A stretch of 64,000 nucleotides of DNA from Endomicrobiales bacterium (lineage in GTDB: Bacteria > Elusimicrobiota > Endomicrobiia > Endomicrobiales > JAFGGC01): NCBI GenBank assembly GCA_016930715.1, contig JAFGGC010000001.1, positions 62,001 to 126,000 on the forward strand, given 5' to 3'. The position numbers and the translations under genes were made by a program. The notes under the pieces are model-generated. The model ran no database searches and was not told where the DNA came from. It was given only the letters and a program-made list of their open reading frames with translations. Each line of letters begins with the position of its first letter. Positions within the stretch are counted from its first letter, which is position 1. Below are positions 1-15,000 of the stretch, one piece after another.

Positions 1-3000
1 CAAGGTAGGAAATGGGCAGCGCAAGCCCGGTGAGCCCGAGGCCCTTCTGCTGCTGGGAAAACTGCTGTTTGAGTATGCCTTTGATTCCGGCTCCCTTGGC
101 TCTGGCTTCAGCCGCGCCTTTCATCATATTTTTGATGTCCATGTTTATAAGCATTGATATACTCAACGCGGCTCCGGCCACCCAGACGGGCGCGCCGAAC
201 ACGAGGACGGCAATTCCTATGCCTATCGCAAGAGACACGTTGAATATATGCTTGCCCATGCGCGGTTTTTTCGTTACCGGGGCGCCTGCGTCGAGCGAGT
301 CAAGTATTTCCTGCCACTGCTTCTTGGCAAGTTCCGCTGCCTCGTCTTTTGCTTCTTCGGGTTTCGCCGCTTTGGCTATCTCCGCGGCTACCGCGTCGGC
401 TTTCTCGGCCTGCGGTACGACCGCGCCGAGGGCGTCGACGGCAAGCCGTCTTGCGGCGGCTTCCGCCTTCTTGCTCTTTGCCACAGCCGCGAGCGCGTTT
501 ATGGCCGCCTTTCTCTGTTCGGCGGTGTTCCTTGTATTCGCCGCCGCTTTTCTGAGCTTATCCACGGCCCGTGCGCTTAATGTCCCTCTTATGGAAGCTA
601 TCGCCGCAAGCTGTTTGACCTGCGTGTCGAGCGCGGCACCGTCGGCCGCCTCGGTCTCGGATACCTGCGCCTCAAGCTCCGCGAGGACCACGTCAACGTC
701 CCTGGTTTCATCGGCAACTATCGCACCCGCTAACTCGGGACTGTATAACAACAAAACGTTTCTTACCTCAACACCACCTGCGACTATTGTCTGAAGCCTG
801 TCCAGTATTGTCTTTTCTTTGACAGTAACTCCCAAGAAGGTTTTTATTGCCGTCCAAGGACCCGTGAATAAATCTTCGACATACGCCACGACAGCGTCCC
901 TGTCCGAAACATCCAGCCCCGAAAGACCGGCAAGCTTGGCTTTCCCGGACCTGAAACCCCTGCTCGAAGGAATGCCCTGTGCCTTGAGTTTTTCTATAAA
1001 CTCTATAAGGCTTATGCGATTTGAGGTTTCCGACAGGAACAAGTCTTCACCTTTCTGTTCAAGACTGAGCATGCTGAATGCGCTGTCAACACCGGCTTCC
1101 CTTCCAGCCAGTATGTCCCTTAACAGACTGTTTTCGCTGTTAAACAGTTTCCCGTACAACCGGCGAACCCCAAGGTTAATCTGAAGACCAAGTGTTCCCC
1201 ATCCCAAAAATACTGGAAGTATCTTGCGTCCGGCCTCCAAGTCCCTTGAAGCCCTCATTTTCGCCTGACGGATCTGCTCCGGCAACTGGCCCAGATAACC
1301 CATCTGGGCAAGGCGCAGTCTCTTTTCCAGATCAAGCTTTGTCTGTTTCTTGCCGATAACCCTTCTTTCGGCGGCGGTAAGATTGACCGCCACGACTCTT
1401 GAACCGGCCATATCGCCGGAAAGCCCGCTGTTCTCGATGAGACCGGTCAGTCCGTTCTGCCTGTAAATCCTTACGACATTCGAAAGCCATTCGTAGGTCA
1501 CCGGGATCCCCTCGGAAGCTTTTATCTTCCCGGCACTAATGAGTGAACCCACGGCAAGCAGACTGTCCAGATCGGACATGCTATCAAACGGAAGAACACC
1601 GGCACCTGAAGCACCTTTGACGAACTCTATGGCGTCATAAGCCCTGTGCACCGGCACGGTCCCCATTGCGAAACCGGGTATTATCGAGCCCAATATCGAG
1701 TCCTGTCTTGCTATAGCGCCCGGATCCATCATCTTCCCGCTTGAATTAAAACCAATGACCCTGAGAACCTGGTTAGCCGCGACGAGTCCCTGCGGCGACA
1801 AAATTCCGTCAGGATTGAACCCTGGAGTACGGGCTACAATTAGGTCTATAGCCGTGTCGGCATATCCCGCTTCTTTGAGCTTCGCTCTGTAATCGGCCTG
1901 TGTCTGCACCATAAATTTCTCGGGGCGCCTCATCTGCGTTTCAACAGGCACGAGTTCTCCGGCTTTAGTCATCGCCAGAGAAAGAATAGCGCTTATCCTT
2001 CCCGCGAAATCGAGACCAACAGTTCTCATAATTTCAGGTATGTTTTCGAAATTAGTCGTGGCGGCACCGCTCAACGGATCAAGGACATCAAGCGCTTTTT
2101 TCAAAGCGTTATATTCCGTCGATCCTTCCCTGCCCATCATCTCAAGCGCCCTCTTCAGCGCTTCGATGGTATTCTTGAGCTCATACCTCATCTGCTCTTC
2201 GCCGTTGAACCCTTCCCCTCTCTGCTCGAACCTTCCCCTTGACATCTCCGCGGACCTCTCGAAGTATATGGACATGAACCTTTCCCTGAGTGCCGGGGAC
2301 ATCTGCGAGGATATCTGTTCTATGAGAAGGTCCCTTACGAGCGTTGAAATCGTCTGCACGGAGACCTTGCCTTCCGCGACCGCGTCGTAGTATTCCTGTA
2401 TCAGCGATAGCTTCTGTTCGGACGTCACTTCGCTGCCTCTCCTTATCGCGTCTATCATTCGCTCGCCCAGCTTGGAGTTTTTGCCGCCTTCCCTGCCGGT
2501 CCACCTGAGCCTGCCGAGCATGTCCCACTGTTCGTTTATCCATTTCTGCTCGGCCACGACGGTGAATTCTCCGAATTCCTGGTTCCTCATGGGACGGCCT
2601 TTTGACTGCTGTTTTATTGAATCAGTGTAGCTCTTGCTGTCGCTGAAAAGGCTCATGTTGACGCCGAAATCCACGCCCAGCCCCATTATTCTGTTGCCGA
2701 CGGCTATCATGTTCCGTTTGTTGCCCGCCGCGAGCGTCTGAATCTCTCCTTCTGTCACCCTGTATATATGCTCCCTCACGAAACGCTCGGCCATGCTCCT
2801 GTCGACGCCGTTCTTCATAAGGACTTCCCTCAGCCGCGTCTCTATCATCCTCACCATGTCGTTGACCCTCTCCGCCTGAACCGCTATCTGGACAGCATCA
2901 TTCCTTATCCTGATGTCCACGACTCTGCCGTTCTTACCGCGTATTACGTCAACGTTAAGTTCCATGAATCTTTCCACCGCAAGCTCTGCCAGCGTGTCAA

Positions 3001-6000
3001 ACGTGGTCCTTCCCTCCCCTGCTATCCTGTATTGGATCTCAACTGCAGCTTTAGGTGTCAGGCTGATATCGAGGCTCACGAAGCCCAGCATATCAAGAAT
3101 AGGGGAATATTTCGGCGGTGTCCCCGTAACGCCAAGGACGTACCGGTAGTTATTTATTATCGTGGCAAGACCCTGGGTTGAAGTCGTGCGGGATTGGGCC
3201 GCGGACTGGTACAGGGCGTTCCTTGAAATCCCGGACTCCCTTGCCGCGCCTAGTATGAAATAAACGTCCTGGAACTGCCTTGAATACTCCGCCCTTCCGG
3301 TAAGCTCGCTTAAAGGCACTATCCTGTCACCCGTCCTGAAAACTGACTGCTCCCTGAAAGCCCTAACACCAGTCAGTATCGATTCCGCCACACCGATATT
3401 AATTTCAAGCCCTTTCATTCGTAACATGTTTATTGTAGCATCGGTCAGGAATACGCGGCCGTCAATCAATCTAAAATGCGTTATATCACTCAAATCCACG
3501 TTCAGCCTGCCGTCCTTTTCTCCGAAGAGCTTCGTCAGCGCGTCATAAGCCCTCTCATAGCTGTCTGTGTAATCCCTTGAAAGCGGGGCTTTATCGCCAC
3601 CGGAAATGATAAGATCCATCACGTTTTTGAAATACAGATGCGCCTCGTCCATTAAGAACAACGTATCCTGCTGTCTCGCCTTAAGAAGGCCCGACAGAAC
3701 TTTATCTCCCAATATCTGCTGAGCGAGGAAAAGCGAACGTTCGGTGAATAGCAATCCTTCGGTATCCCTAAGGGCCGATATCAGCTCTTCACGGGCAGAA
3801 TCCCTGGTGGCCGGATTGTTGTATCTGTCAACGATGTCGTCAAGGAGCCTGACCCTGCCGGATTTGCCGTCGCCAAAGATTCTTCCAAAAAGTCTGTCGT
3901 ATGTTGTTTTTCCGATCTTACCCGAAATCATTTGTTCAAGCAGGGCTTTATTGGGCAGGATCGTATCAGTTTTTAATCCGAGACTCGTCCTGAATTCTAT
4001 TATAAGCCAATTGGCGAGTGTTTTTCCGCCCGCCGTCGGGTTGAAGAGCGAGAGTCTTTCGAAATTAAGTTTCTGACCGGTTATTCTGCCATTGGTAGTT
4101 TCGAGCGAATTCAAGTGGATCCTTATCGTGTCAAGCTGGGGTATTCTCAGGTTGTACTCCATCGAAAAGAGCCTCAACACAAAGGCTTCTCCAAAAACTC
4201 CGTCGACAGTGACCCCAAATTCCGGACCCACTCTCAGGTCGAACAATCCGCGTTCTATGCCGAAGACTTCTGAGACCGTGTCCATAAAAAGTTTCCTTGC
4301 TTCAGGAGTAAGCTGTTTTAAGAGATTCTCCCAGACTTCCGCGCTTCTCGGCAGAGAGCGCAACCTCAGCAACTCAGACCCAGCCACGGGCAGAAGCTCA
4401 AGAATCCGGCTTTCGACCCGGCCCATCAGCGATTCCATAATCCTTTCCGCCACGGCCTGCCTTATGAACTTCTTTTCAAGCTCGCTCAGGCGCTTGTTTT
4501 CGGGCCTGCTCAATATTTCACGCACTATCTGGTTCACGCGGCCCTCGGGTCCACCGAGATTTTCGCCTGTCCGCATAACAACGTTCGCCGTGGCTTCCCT
4601 GACGTCGGGCCTGTTCTTGTATCTTTCTATCATGTAATCTCGTGCAGCCTGGGTAAGGTAATGATCTAGGACGGGATTCGGCTTTCCACCGGAATACAGC
4701 TGTTTAGCCCATGCTTCAAGACTTCCATAATCCCTGATAATGCCGTTGATCGCCGCTTCCACGATATGAGCATCCTGAGCCCCTTGTCCTAGCCTTCTCT
4801 CGAGCGCCCGCCGTATAAGGTTCGTGTATCCCTCAATAATACTTGATGCGGACCTTCCCTGCACGACGTCAGCCGCGACCGATTCCCATTTACCGTCCCT
4901 TAATTCCGCTATCTTGACAGCCTCCGTGTCGCCAAAACGATAGGTTTCCCTGCTTTCAGTGACAATTTCCCTGCCTGTTGCATCTATTTCGACACGGGTT
5001 ATTTCTTTGCCGGAACCAATTACATAGAGCTCGGTTTCTCCCCTTGCGTTCTGCCTGAACTCAAATCTGGCGTAGTCAGGATTGAATATCCTTCCATTTA
5101 TATTTAGTCGGCCTGCAGTTATAAAACCGTCGCCGCTGACGATGGACATCCTGGCATTGCCCTGCGCGTCGCCTGAAATCCTGAATCCTACTTCGTTTTC
5201 AAAGCTGACCATCATTTCAACTTCTCTGCCGCTTGCGTCCCTGATGCGCATCACCTGAGTGTAGGGAGATTCGGGATTCGGAGTTATTACACCTTCACCC
5301 CTTATAACGCTGTTGCCTTCGGCGTCTCTCACAATCTCAAAATCCCGTAATGTTATCATCTCTACTTCGGCCTTTGTCACGTTAATGCCGCTTTCGGAAA
5401 GTATCTTCTGTTTCAAAGTGGCAAGGTCAAGCCTGAGGAATTCTATGGGCAGGTCCGGGTCGCTTCTCGCCAATTTCTCGATAATGCTCTGGTCCTTGCC
5501 AGTGAATATGTCTCTTATCTCCGCTTTTGTCAAATTATCGGTCAGCCTGAAACCGAAAGGCTTGTGCGCCTGGGGCAGAAGGAAAAGGAACGCGAAAGTG
5601 AATTTTTCCACGAATTGTTCCTCGGTCATTTCGACTCCAAAGTTGTCCCTGAGGAAGACCACAGCGTCACCGGCAATGATTTCGCCGATTGTCTGGCCGA
5701 CAGAGAGCATGCCCGCGACGAACAACGACGAATCAATGCTGAGTAACGCCCTGGCAAAGAGACCCTTGGCTGCTTGTTCCTGTCCTAAATTACGCGCGAT
5801 AAGAGTCGCCGCCTTACCCGGATTGAAAAACGCACGGATTGCCCTTGATAACCCCAGCACTGAATGTCTGGCCGACAGGACGTTTATAAAAGCACTGACA
5901 CTGCCTCTCGGAAGCCCTATCAATGACCTTAGTGCCGAACCGGTAATCTGGAAAACCTGCATCGAGGTCAGTATTATAACTGAGATCTGCGCAAGCTGGA

Positions 6001-9000
6001 ACGGCTCTAAAAGAAACTTCTGCCACAACTGCAATCCTTGCGCCTTGCTGGTCCAATTGAGCTCAAAAGTAAGATACCCGTTGGCTTTCGTGAGCTTGTA
6101 ACTACTGATAGCTGTCTGAATCATAACGTCAGCCATAGAAAAAAACGGTGCGGACATTACAAAATGCCCTATACCCTTCCAAGTAAGCATCTGTCCGCCC
6201 AAATGAGCCGCCCGATAAGCCCTGTCGAAAACCGACAAGATGTATCTTACAGGAGTGTATGCCGAATTCAGTATCCTCGCGCCGATAGTCCTTGCACCGG
6301 TCATGAAGCCGGACCCGAAAACCCCTCTGTTCGCATAGCGCGTCAAACCGAAAGGCGAATTAACGACTCTGTAAAACCGCACCCACCCTCTCGCTCCTCC
6401 GAGGGCGTACGCCGTTGACCCGACTATGCCGCCGAGTATCCTTATGCCTCCCGACAGATAAAGCGCCCACTTCGCGCCCTCCAGAAACTGATTGACGAAG
6501 TATGTATATACGCTTATGCCTTGTTCTTTCCATGGGCGCTGACCGCTTATCATACCGGCACCCGTGGCTCCGAGCGCGTAAACAGTACCGCCTATGGCTA
6601 CGTCTTTAAGAATCGCGGCCGAATTAGTAAGCACTTTCCTGCCGAGTATCTGCCAGGCTGTGGCTTTTACCGCAGCCTGTCTTACGGCCACTTCCGCCGT
6701 TTCCCTAAGCGCCTGTTTGCCAATTATTCTTGTCGCAAGCCTCACCGAAAATCTTTCAACTACAGCGGCAAGACTCCTTCTTGCCAGCGAAGCGCCGGTC
6801 CTTTCGACTATGGCTATGCTTGCCTTGGTGGCTACTCTGGCACCGATTCCTCCAAAAGGTATAGCTGCTATGAGGCCGTCAACGGTCGCTTCTTTCATAG
6901 CCTGCCTGATGGACCCTGTCTGCAATATGGTAAGGGAACCCACTCCCATGAAGGTTATAGCACCCGCTATCAATCCCACTCCGACCGCGGCGCCGACGCC
7001 CGTCCATCCGAAGAAAATAGCCACAACCGTGCCTACGACAACCCCGACGACCCCGACACCGACCTTGGCTATTTCCCAGGCGTTGTTGAGCACGAAATCC
7101 CTGATGAGCCTGCCCGTATCCGTAAAACCCATTATTAGCGGCGTCAGGAACGTGTTCACTATCGGCAGGGACATCAGCACCAGCGCCCCCATAACCTTGG
7201 CGCCGGTGTAGAGTTTTTCAATCCCGAGCGGCACGACTATCTCGCTCATAATCCAGCCGTTCAAGCCGCTAATCAGGCCGCCAAAGAAATTCAGAGGCCT
7301 GTAAATGAACGTGTTTACGACCGTTCTCGCCATGCCAAAGAGCGGAGTGAATATGTTAGTGTTAACAAAATTCGTAAATTGCCTTACAAACTGGTTGTTT
7401 AAAACATAGTCTATGACAAAATTCCTGGCCATGTTACCGAACGGAAGTAATATGGAATTGACAATCAATTCATTAACCAATATCGAGAATCCCGAACGGA
7501 CCAGACCGAACGCGGCGCCGATACCCTGTTCCCTTATAATGGATATCATTTCACTCACCGCGCCGAACGCGAGAATCGCATTGTCCACGAACGGTTTCAC
7601 TATCGCCGAAATCACCACGGCATTAAGAAGCACCCTTCCGATATTAGCGGTAAGAAACGCAACCGTTGCCGTAACGGGGTTTGCAAGGAAAGTTGCCGCA
7701 AGGAAAACCGCTTTGGCCGCCATAATTATGGGCTGCGGGATCTTCGCGCTTATGAAATTGTAGATTCCATCTATGACGTCGCCCGCGAACCGTCCCAGCG
7801 CCTTCAGCGTGCCGATCGGGCCCAGATTATAGACTTGAGCCAGCCCCCTTGCGAGTGCTCCAATCCCCACACCCTCAATGAACTTACCGACAACCGTGTA
7901 ATTGTACAGGTAACTCGAAATATCCCTAACGGCATTCCCGAGCTCGACGGCCCCCCATTTAAGCAGGTCTTTGGTCCCGGAATAGCCAAGATCGTATATT
8001 GTGGACAGCCCTCTCGCAAGAGCCGCTATACCCGTGCCCTCGATAATCCTTCCCACCACGGTGTAATCGTAAAGGTATATTGAGATATCCCTGACTGAAG
8101 CCGCCGCTTCCACGGCCGCCCATCTGACAAGGTCCTTGACACCGGAGAAGCCGAGGTTGTACGTCTGCGCTATGCCCCTGGTCAACTCCGCCAAAAAGAG
8201 CGTTTCAGCGAAACCTGAGGCGAAACTCGCGAGGCCCTGCCCGAAAGACGTTCCCATGAAGGCGTTATAACCAGCGCTGATTCTGCCGGCCGCCGGCTGT
8301 ATCAGCTTGGTGTCAGCCCACTGGTAGCCGGCCGAGACGACACCCGCCGTCCAGCCGTAGGTAACGGAACCCGTGGCCGAAATCCATTTGCCCGCGTCGC
8401 TTACGAGAGAAGACGCGCCGAATTTAAAAACACTCCAACCCATCTTCCCATAGGTTATGGTGTCTCTCAAACCATACCCAAGAGCTCTCGCGTACAACCC
8501 GATGCCTCCAACGCCCGCGCTTTGTATCACGGCGCCGTTCATAGTGAGAAAGCTTCCTGTTCTGAGCTTAACCGTCTCTCCGTTGCGTACGGCATATATA
8601 TTGTCCCTTAACAGCGTATAGGAACCGTCGGGATTGCGTATCAAGTCGCCGTTTTTGATCAATGTGGCTGCCAGTTCCGGTTTTATGTTGTACGCGTTAC
8701 TTATTTGAACGGCATCAAAATTGAACGCCGCAAGGTTAATCACGTAATCAACCCTCTTTCCTGTAACGCTGTCATATTCGCTGTGGTATATTTCCCTGTA
8801 TGCGCCGGATTTGAATACCACCTGCCCCATGATTATATACCTTGTGAAATTCGAACCGGCCATACCTATTACAAAACCCCGGTCAATCACGGCGCCGTCA
8901 CCCTTTGTGTGAGCAAGGTTGTCGCTCAAAGTGCCCGTTACGTGAATCTCAAAGCGCATATCGTTGATTGTCCTGGCGACCATTATTCTCTCGCCTGCGC

Positions 9001-12000
9001 GGTTATACTGAACGCCGTAGGTGTAGGTTTCATCGAAGCTTACCACCATTCCCTTGCTAAAGCTCCAGAACGTGGCGTCATTGATAGCATTGACATTCCC
9101 GCTAAGAATGTGGTCCAGTCCTATGATGACCCCTACTTCGCCGTCGTTGGCAAGGTCGGGCCGGTTAATGAACCTGTAATAGGTCTTGCCGCCTTTTTCA
9201 TACATTACCAGCGAAGCCGTCTGCACGAAAACCCCGGGAGGAAGCGTCTTCTGTGTGTCCGCCTGAGGATCATAGCTGAGTTCGACATGGTCCACGTTCC
9301 CAAAATTCTCCCTGACTCCGAATATCAATCCCTGGATTTCAGGCACGCGTTCGCCGTTCCGCATCACGTACGTAAGCAGGAGCCCCCTCAGCATGGCGCT
9401 GTCGACAATCCCGCCCGCGCCGAAATTAATCGTGAAACTTTCCATCAGGGGAGCCCTCAGGGCAAAATGCACGTCATTGGCGTTCAACGCCTTCTGAGGA
9501 TCGAATACAACGTCGCTCAATACCCTGCCCAGGATGTGCCCGCTCATAACAACCTGCACGACACCTATATTCCTTTTTCGGTTGTTTTCATCTATGGTAA
9601 AACGTTCCGTCCCCATGAACCTGATGGACTTCCCTTTTTCGCTTCTTCTGGCCAGTTCCCTGCTGTTTACGAGGTCATAGTAATTCCCTTTTCTGTCAAG
9701 AATGACTACCTGATTAGGCGCGAAGAAACCGCAGAACACGACGACCCCGTTGTTGCCTCTAAGGACTACCGCGGTCTCGCCGTTTACTAGGCGGAACTTG
9801 TCCGGCGCGTTGGGCAGGTTTCGTCCGTCAACCGTCACGGATATGTGGTCCACTTCCGCCTTTAGCCCTCTACCCCTGCCGGTGTACTGCGTCACGACCG
9901 TGATCCGCTTGCCCGTCTCGCCCTTTGCTAGCCTTGCGGTTTCGGTGACCAAGGCCACGCCTGATATCAAATAGCCGAGGTTCGAATAAATTCCGCCTTC
10001 CGTTCCTATGATAAGGGAGGAACTGACCTTGAAGCTGACGTCGATGCTCCTGATTCCGCTTGGGTCCTCCACCTCAAAACCGGTTCCGCCTCTGAGGTTT
10101 ATCCTGGTGCCGACCTCAAACGCCGTGACCTCGACCGCCTTGCCCTCTGCTCTGCCAGTGAAAGCGTCCTGAAGGCTTATGCTGGCAAGAACGCCCACGC
10201 TGCGACTACCGGTATTCGTGAAACTCCAAAGACCGGTTGCCGCGTTAAAACTGGCGTCCAGCGTACCGCCGGTGTGCCTCGGCGCGCCCCGGTCTTTCGA
10301 AGCACCGCCTTCGGTTCTTATTTCCCTGTGCCTGGACGTGAGGGTCTGACCGGCGTCTATCGTCAGCCTGATACCGAGCGCTATCGATCCGTCCTGACCG
10401 AAATTGACCGTCTTTATGACATAGTCGAAGTTCTGCCCTCCGATACTGACCTGGCTTGAGATTTCGTTTCCGTCGGCACCGACAATCCTGTACCTGCCGT
10501 TCCCGATACTGATAAGTGTCGCGGAAATGTCTTTCGGTTTTCCGTCAGGCCCTATGAACGAACCTATGATACTTCCGTTACCCGTTCTTTGCACTTTGCC
10601 GTTCGTGATTATCATGCCCACCGTAATCGTGAGTTTACGGTTCGGGTCCGTGCGATCGACTAAAGTCCTCGACTCTCCGACCTCATAGCCTATGACGGCA
10701 CCGTTTTGGTCAGTCCGCGTTTTTACCGAATCGTAGCTGAAAGTTCCTACTATCTGTATTGTCTGGCCGTCGGCACCATAGGCAAAAACTACCGTTTGAA
10801 CACCGGCCTTGCCGTATATGTCTATCCTCGTGTTGACATCTGAAATTGCCCTGACCCCGCTGAGCCTGCCGTCAGCACCCATCCCATCGACACCGCCTAC
10901 GAGCCTGCCATCAGCAGTTATCCCGCAAGTTCCGAAGCTCAATACTTTGGTGTCCGGCGAGCCGCCTGGATTGTGCGTAACTAAAGTAACCGTAACATAA
11001 GCCGAATTTTCAAAAGTATACGTGTCGCCGGAAACCGTCACCCGCCTGGTGCCGAGTACGTGTTTGTATGAACCGTCTTGCAGGCTGTTGAGGTTAGCAA
11101 AAATTCCGGTTCCGTCTACAACGATAAGGAACGCACCGCCTGCATTGTCAAATACCAGCGCCTGGTACGCGTAATCGCCCGACAACAGATTCCCCGCCTC
11201 AAAGAAGGTATTCTGGACGGTGACTAGCGTTCCGGCACTAAAACCGCTCAGCATCATCTCATCAACCCTGTTTGCCATCAGTTCAGCTACTGATATGTCA
11301 AAGAAAATATGCGCTATGCCCTCTTGTTCTCTTCCCGGATCCACAATGGTGTTATTCGTGATAGTGTTGCCGTTGATGAGCAATGAACTGGTCTGTTTAA
11401 CCGCTTCGGGGGGTTTTGTACTCGTCCCGGATGCCCTGAGCGCTTCATTGTATCCGTTAAACGTCCGGCTGTCCCCGGCAGCCAGAGCTTCGGAGACTAT
11501 GAATGCTATCTTACCATCGGACAGCAACCTTATACCCCTTATTTCCGTGCCGGCTAATGACTGGTTACCATATCTCAGGTCCCACTTAATACCCTGACCG
11601 TCGGCAAACATGTATCCGCCACTGCCGTCATATACCAGCTCGTGCTTCATTATCTGTCCGCCGGAACCGTCGTCATAGCCCATGGCCGTATAAATGATAC
11701 CCGGATTTACTCCGCCGCCCAGTACGACTTTCCCGTCGATTCGTATCGACTGCGTGATTTTTTCTCCATCTACATTATGAATCCTTGAAATCGTCTTAAG
11801 GTTATTGATATTGAGTATCATCACCGGAATTTTATTTCCGTTTATTACCTGCGTTTCGAACTCGACGCGTGTAATGCTGTCGGTATTAACAACACCCCAG
11901 AAATCCAGCTTCTGACCGTTGTTGAAGAACACGGCTGTAAGGTCAATCCTGTCGCCGAGCTGTATCCTGAAAAGCTGGTTATTGTTCCCGAGAGCAACAT

Positions 12001-15000
12001 TGTTGAATGTGGCCGATTCGAGAGTGAAGTTCTTGCCGTCGTATTTTTGCGTTATTTCAAGAAACCCGGCGCGCGGAAGCGCAAAAAGTCCGAATCTGCC
12101 GGCAGAGGCGAATTCCGTACGCGTGGCCTTTACCCTGGTCACAAGGCTGTATGAACCACCCTTTATCGTGTTCCTGCAGTCGAAAAGAGTTTTGTAATTC
12201 TGACCGATAAATATCGTCGAGCCTGCCTCGAACACTATCCGTGTCGTGAACGACTCCCCGTACGGCGTCGTGAGCTGCATCGAGACGTCCGAACTCATAC
12301 TTATATAGGTGTGTGCGCCGAAGGAATTAACCGTCAGATTGCCGTCTACCTGCCTTGTATTAAACTGCTCTTCGGTTAGGAAAATGAAAGCCGTTCCGCC
12401 TCCTCCGTTTTCACCCATCATGAACAAATTGTTGTTTTCATCCATACCTATGGCAAGATTGGTGAGCTCCGGACGGGCCAACGCGGCTTCCTTCGGCCCG
12501 CCTTCGCCGATGGTTTCCGATCCCTGCCTGTTCTGCGCCTGAACCAGCTGCCAGGCTTCCTCTTGAGTTAACAGCTGTGAAAACCCTTCAATATAGAGCG
12601 TTCTGTTGTCTTGAATCGCAGCGCCGATAAGCCATCCTATCACGAGAGTACTGCTGAAATAGCCGGTATTCAACACTACCGAACTGATCTGGCCTTCCAA
12701 TGTTCCGCTGTTTAATCCACTAAGATCAAGACTGATGGTTCCTTCGCCGGTAAGTATTTCCCTTATGATAAAGTTCGCGGTCCCGTTGCCCAGGTCCTTA
12801 GCGATTTGTATGGAATATCTTCTTCCGGTTTGATCCGTGATCGAGGTGTATTGCATGGAAACGCTCTGTATCAGGTTCGACTGCTCATACATTTTAGGCA
12901 CAGCCGTACCCTCGACACGATAACCGCCTCTTTCGCCAAAATAAGCCCCGAGAAGGATAATCTGATGACTCAAAATCGCTTTCCCGTTCTCGTCCGTTTT
13001 ACCCGTTTCTCTGGCAAGAACCCCGTAATACCCGGCATTCGCTTTAAATGTCAGGTTATTGAACTTTACGTTCGTATTTATCCTTACACTGCTTATCGCC
13101 TGTATGCTGGCATCATCGATCTGCAAGAATCCATGTTCGGTCATACGACCGTTAATCGGTATATCGATACCCTCGGCGGCGATCGTGACACTGCAGTCCC
13201 TGAAAGAGAGGTCAAGTTGCGCGGCGTTAAAGAACGCCCCCAAAACATCCCCGCCCGCTCTCAGTACTTTTTGTAAGTCTTCCATCCCCAGAAGACGGAA
13301 AAACGTCGTTATGCTCACATTGCCGGTCTCAAATCCCGAATATGTAATATCGAGTGGGCCGACCTCGGCCGTGTAGGTCCCTGCGCTAATTGCCTGTGCC
13401 ATCCGCGCCTGCTGCTCTATGTAACGTTCGACAAAAACCTGAGGGATATCAGACGGTCTCGCGTCCCTGCCCAACATGGCCCTTAAAGCTGACCGCAACC
13501 CGGGGTTATTTTCGAACATCTGCCGCCTTGTCTGATAGTATTGCTGTGCGTACTGTATCTCGGCTGCGAAATTGGCAACCGCCGAAACAAAATTTAGGGT
13601 CGCTTTCAGTTTCTTTACCCAGCCCAGATTGTAGACATTGAGGTCGTTGGCAACGGCTGCATAGAAGTCTATCGCGGCGCTGAAGAGAGCGCCAAGGCTT
13701 ATATACTTGCCAAGTTCAAACTGCTTGGACGTATTCGCCGCGACATTCGCGATTGTCATTATCATGCTTGTTACGGCGGAAACGGCGTAGCACGCCCGGA
13801 ACATCGAGTTCTTGAACGCCTCCTGCAGGACGTACGAGCGCTGTTCCTGGTTCAGGCTTCCGTATCCTCTCGACAGATCGTCCCCTTCTATGAGTCCGCG
13901 CGCGATGAGGTCCTGCGTTATCTGTTCGAGTATTATTGTCTGGTACGCATCCGTGACACCGCCTACTATCCTCGCCCCGCCTATGTAAAGGTTTGCGATA
14001 TTATTGAGACCAGATCTCAAGTTATTAAATCCGTCAAAAATGCCCTGGAAATTTCCGAAAAGCCGCTGGATCGAATCCGCCCTGTCTCCCATGGCGGATG
14101 AATAGTACGAACTCGCGCTGAAAACCGAACTAAAGATACTGTTGATCGTGTTACCAAAACCTCCGTCGAACATGGCGCCGCTCGAGTTATACAGGGAGTT
14201 CACCGAGTGAATCATGCCGACGCCGTTCATCACCATCTGCATCCATTCTGGCAGTTCGTCGCCCGTGATGAGCGAATAGCCGGCCGCAGCCACCTGCATG
14301 CCCCTGTACGCGACCGTGAACCAGGGCGATGTCACGAAGGCGAACGGGTTTGACCCGCCGCCCATCAACCCTTGCTGCCTCGTATCAAGGGTCGTGCTAA
14401 ACGACCCCGCGCCGGCCATTCCGGCCCTCTTCCAGTCAACACGGCCGGTAATAAGGTACTGCGCCCCCGCGTGCAGTAAGGCGGTTCCACCGCCCACAAT
14501 CGCCGCCCGGCCGGCATTTTTCAGCGTCTGTTCCAGGAAATAGCCCGGTAAACCTCTCGATACTTCATCGACTACCTGTGGAACAAATCTAGATGCATTC
14601 GCGGCTATATAGTCAGCCCTCGTAAAATCAGATGTCGCAAAATCAGGACCCATCTCTCCACTTTGCACAAGGTTATCATATTCTAAACCCGCTCTGTTAT
14701 TTGCGATCGCCTGTACCGCTTCAGGATTTTTCGCATAGAATTGCGAGGCCCCGAGCTGCGCGCCCATCGACAAACCACAAGAAACCTTGTTCGTCCAACT
14801 GATGGTGTCCGAGAGCCAACCGGGCAGTTCGTTGCCGGTAAACAACGTGTATGCCAGCGACGCGATGCTCGCTATGGTCGATATCATTTTTACCGTGTTT
14901 ATTACTTTCACGGTTGTCATAGCGATCTGTTGAGCGGTAGTCACGGCCTGTTGGGCTTCTATTGCGGCCTCACCGGCCGCGGCCGTTCCTCCTATGACAG

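Noticed and set aside
8705-9790. A 361-codon open frame on the plus strand opposite the first giant gene
   Set aside because: Its codons mirror the giant frame, the residue composition is unnatural (rich in H, P, R and C), it has no motifs, and the opposite frame is continuous and coherent. It is an antisense shadow.
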